A DNA stretch of 64,000 nt. Origin: Nostoc commune NIES-4072. Its GTDB lineage: Bacteria > Cyanobacteriota > Cyanobacteriia > Cyanobacteriales > Nostocaceae. Position 1 is the first letter of the stretch. Every line of letters begins with the position of its first letter. Shown one piece after another: positions 62,978-64,000 of this stretch. The position numbers and the translations under genes were made by a program. The notes under the pieces are model-generated. The model saw nothing but the letters and a program-made list of their open reading frames with translations, was not told the DNA's origin and searched no databases. Location of the stretch: positions 2,562,713 to 2,626,712 of the forward strand of contig NZ_BDUD01000001.1 in NCBI RefSeq assembly GCF_003113895.1, read 5' to 3'.

Positions 62978-63925
62978 GTGAAACTAATTTTACCCGATCA
63001 TCTCATTGCTGATATTGAGCCACACCTACCATCTGATATAGATGTTGTGGAGGTGGATAGTGAAGGTAATCTTGATGGTGATGCTAGTGATGCAGAAGTT
63101 TATGTTAACGGATTTTACCTGAAAGCCTCTACCCATGACAAAGTACTGGCAGCAGCACCCAGGCTGCGTTGGCAACAGTCACCGAGTGCTGGTGTGAATC
63201 ACATCCTTACACCAAATTTTTTGCAAAAAGATATTATTCTCACTAATGGCGCAGGGGTTCATGCGATTCCCATTTCGGAATTTGTACTAGCATTCATGCT
63301 CTATCACGCCAAGAATCTGCGAAAATTGCAAACTTTGCAGGATGAACACACTTGGGTAAGAGGAATATCTCTCGAAGAGTTGGCAGACGCAAATTTATTA
63401 ATTCTCGGCACTGGGAATATAGGTAAAGCGATCGCATCTCGTGCTAAAGCCTTTGGAGTCACAGTTTGGGGTAGTCGCCGCCATCTTGAACCCATACCAA
63501 ATTTTGACAAAATTGTGGGTGTCGATGAGTGGCAATCGCTCCTGCCAGCCGCAGACTATGTAGTTATTGCTACACCATTAACTCCAGAAACGAAAGGCTT
63601 AATCGATGAAGCTGCATTGCGCTCTATGCGTCAGTCTGCTTACTTAATTAACATTGCTCGTGGTGCGATCGTAGATGAAGCCGCATTAATCACCGCACTA
63701 CGTGAGGGATGGATTGCGGGCGCTGGATTAGATACAGTAGCTACAGAACCTCTGCCGCCAGAAAGTCCCTTGTGGTCATTGCCAAACGCCTTCATTACCC
63801 CCCATTGTTCAGCCCTTTCGCCACGCCTTAGAGAGCGAATAGCACAACTATTTATCGACAACCTCAAGCGTTACCAAACCGGTCAGCCCTTGCGGAATGT
63901 AGTAGACAAGCAAGCAGGATATTAA
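62978..63925 (+). CDS. D-2-hydroxyacid dehydrogenase
   Basis: A 315-residue NAD(P)-dependent dehydrogenase. Rossmann motif LILGTGNIGKAIASRAKAFG is at about residues 137-156. The catalytic Arg is in INIARGAIVDEAAL, Glu in DTVATEPLP, and His in FITPHCSALS. The likely start is GTG at 62978, preceded by GAGGGAG. It lies 151 nt after ssuD on the same strand and may reduce or oxidise a 2-oxo acid left after desulfonation, which is inference. The substrate cannot be read from the sequence. Confidence 0.88.
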   Translation: MKLILPDHLIADIEPHLPSDIDVVEVDSEGNLDGDASDAEVYVNGFYLKASTHDKVLAAAPRLRWQQSPSAGVNHILTPNFLQKDIILTNGAGVHAIPISEFVLAFMLYHAKNLRKLQTLQDEHTWVRGISLEELADANLLILGTGNIGKAIASRAKAFGVTVWGSRRHLEPIPNFDKIVGVDEWQSLLPAADYVVIATPLTPETKGLIDEAALRSMRQSAYLINIARGAIVDEAALITALREGWIAGAGLDTVATEPLPPESPLWSLPNAFITPHCSALSPRLRERIAQLFIDNLKRYQTGQPLRNVVDKQAGY

Positions 63926-63929
63926 AATA

Positions 63930-63999
63930 TTGGGGATTGGGGATTGGGGATTGGGGATTGGGGATTGGGGATTGGGGATTGGGGATTGGGGATTGGGGA
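63930..63999 (+). repeat. TTGGGGA heptad array, at least ten copies, cut by the window end
   Basis: Ten uninterrupted seven-base units start four nt after the D-2-hydroxyacid dehydrogenase stop codon and reach the last base of the window. The total copy number is unknown. Confidence 0.95.
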
Positions 64000-64000
64000 A

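Noticed and set aside
63930..64000. Telomere-like or G-quadruplex element
   Set aside because: TTGGGGA resembles telomeric repeats and could form quadruplexes, but it belongs to the same heptad family seen across the window and the end is only the window edge.

Overview
The window is about 64 kb of chromosomal DNA from a filamentous, probably heterocyst-forming cyanobacterium of the Nostoc/Anabaena group. The evidence is dense GCGATCGC (HIP1) sites inside genes, many heptanucleotide tandem arrays (GGAGTTA, TCATTAG/TCATTGG, TTGGGGA), dispersed palindromes and MITE-like elements, and lineage-typical genes: a Pix-type phototaxis locus with AnPixJ-like cyanobacteriochrome domains, cruF/cruG for myxol glycosides, gamma-tocopherol methyltransferase, an SLH/OprB porin and a CHASE2 Ser/Thr kinase. 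I see no rRNA, tRNA, CRISPR array or intact transposase.

Layout. 0-17 kb is housekeeping and mixed: queA, a TPR protein, the K+ uptake pair ktrB-ktrA, tocopherol methyltransferase, an orphan FecE-like ATPase, a GNAT acetyltransferase, a GIY-YIG protein, an orphan MalF-like permease, a DUF2887 protein, a very large TamB-like protein and a DUF3110 protein. 17.4-18.3 kb is murQ. 19-29.5 kb is a complete chemotaxis-like phototaxis operon: pixG (PATAN-REC), pixH (REC), pixI (CheW), pixJ (four GAF domains plus MCP), an inserted four-helix-bundle gene, and pixL (CheA-REC). 29.6-32.6 kb holds a Uma2 protein and potD-potB. 33-36.3 kb holds cruF-cruG and rnhA. 37-44.8 kb is signalling: an unknown membrane protein, a CHASE2 kinase and a large PAS/GAF hybrid histidine kinase.

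44.8-64 kb is an organosulfur-type acquisition region. It has three sulfonate/taurine-type binding proteins plus the remnant of a fourth, a TauD remnant, an SfnB/DszC-like flavoprotein, two tandem amidohydrolases (one frameshifted), an AprBA-like ferredoxin and flavoprotein pair with its own binding protein, an OprB-type porin, a glycosyltransferase and a TVP38 membrane protein, then ssuD and a D-2-hydroxyacid dehydrogenase. Import across the outer membrane (porin), periplasmic capture (binding proteins) and oxidative or hydrolytic release of sulfur (SsuD, SfnB-like, AprBA-like, amidohydrolase) fit one pathway, but no ABC permease or ATPase for it is present.

The most notable signals are: (i) the redox-equipped organosulfur cluster; (ii) three cyanobacteriochrome GAF repeats with an exact 549-bp period in pixJ, the middle one altered at two spectral-tuning positions; (iii) an approximately 90-nt element present three times, ahead of pixG, pixH and pixJ; (iv) an HTH-domain remnant in frame with the large histidine kinase but cut by three stop codons; (v) small repeats that have entered genes in frame or supply start and stop contexts (queA, DUF3110, amidohydrolase, histidine kinase, pixL, uma2, glycosyltransferase, potB).
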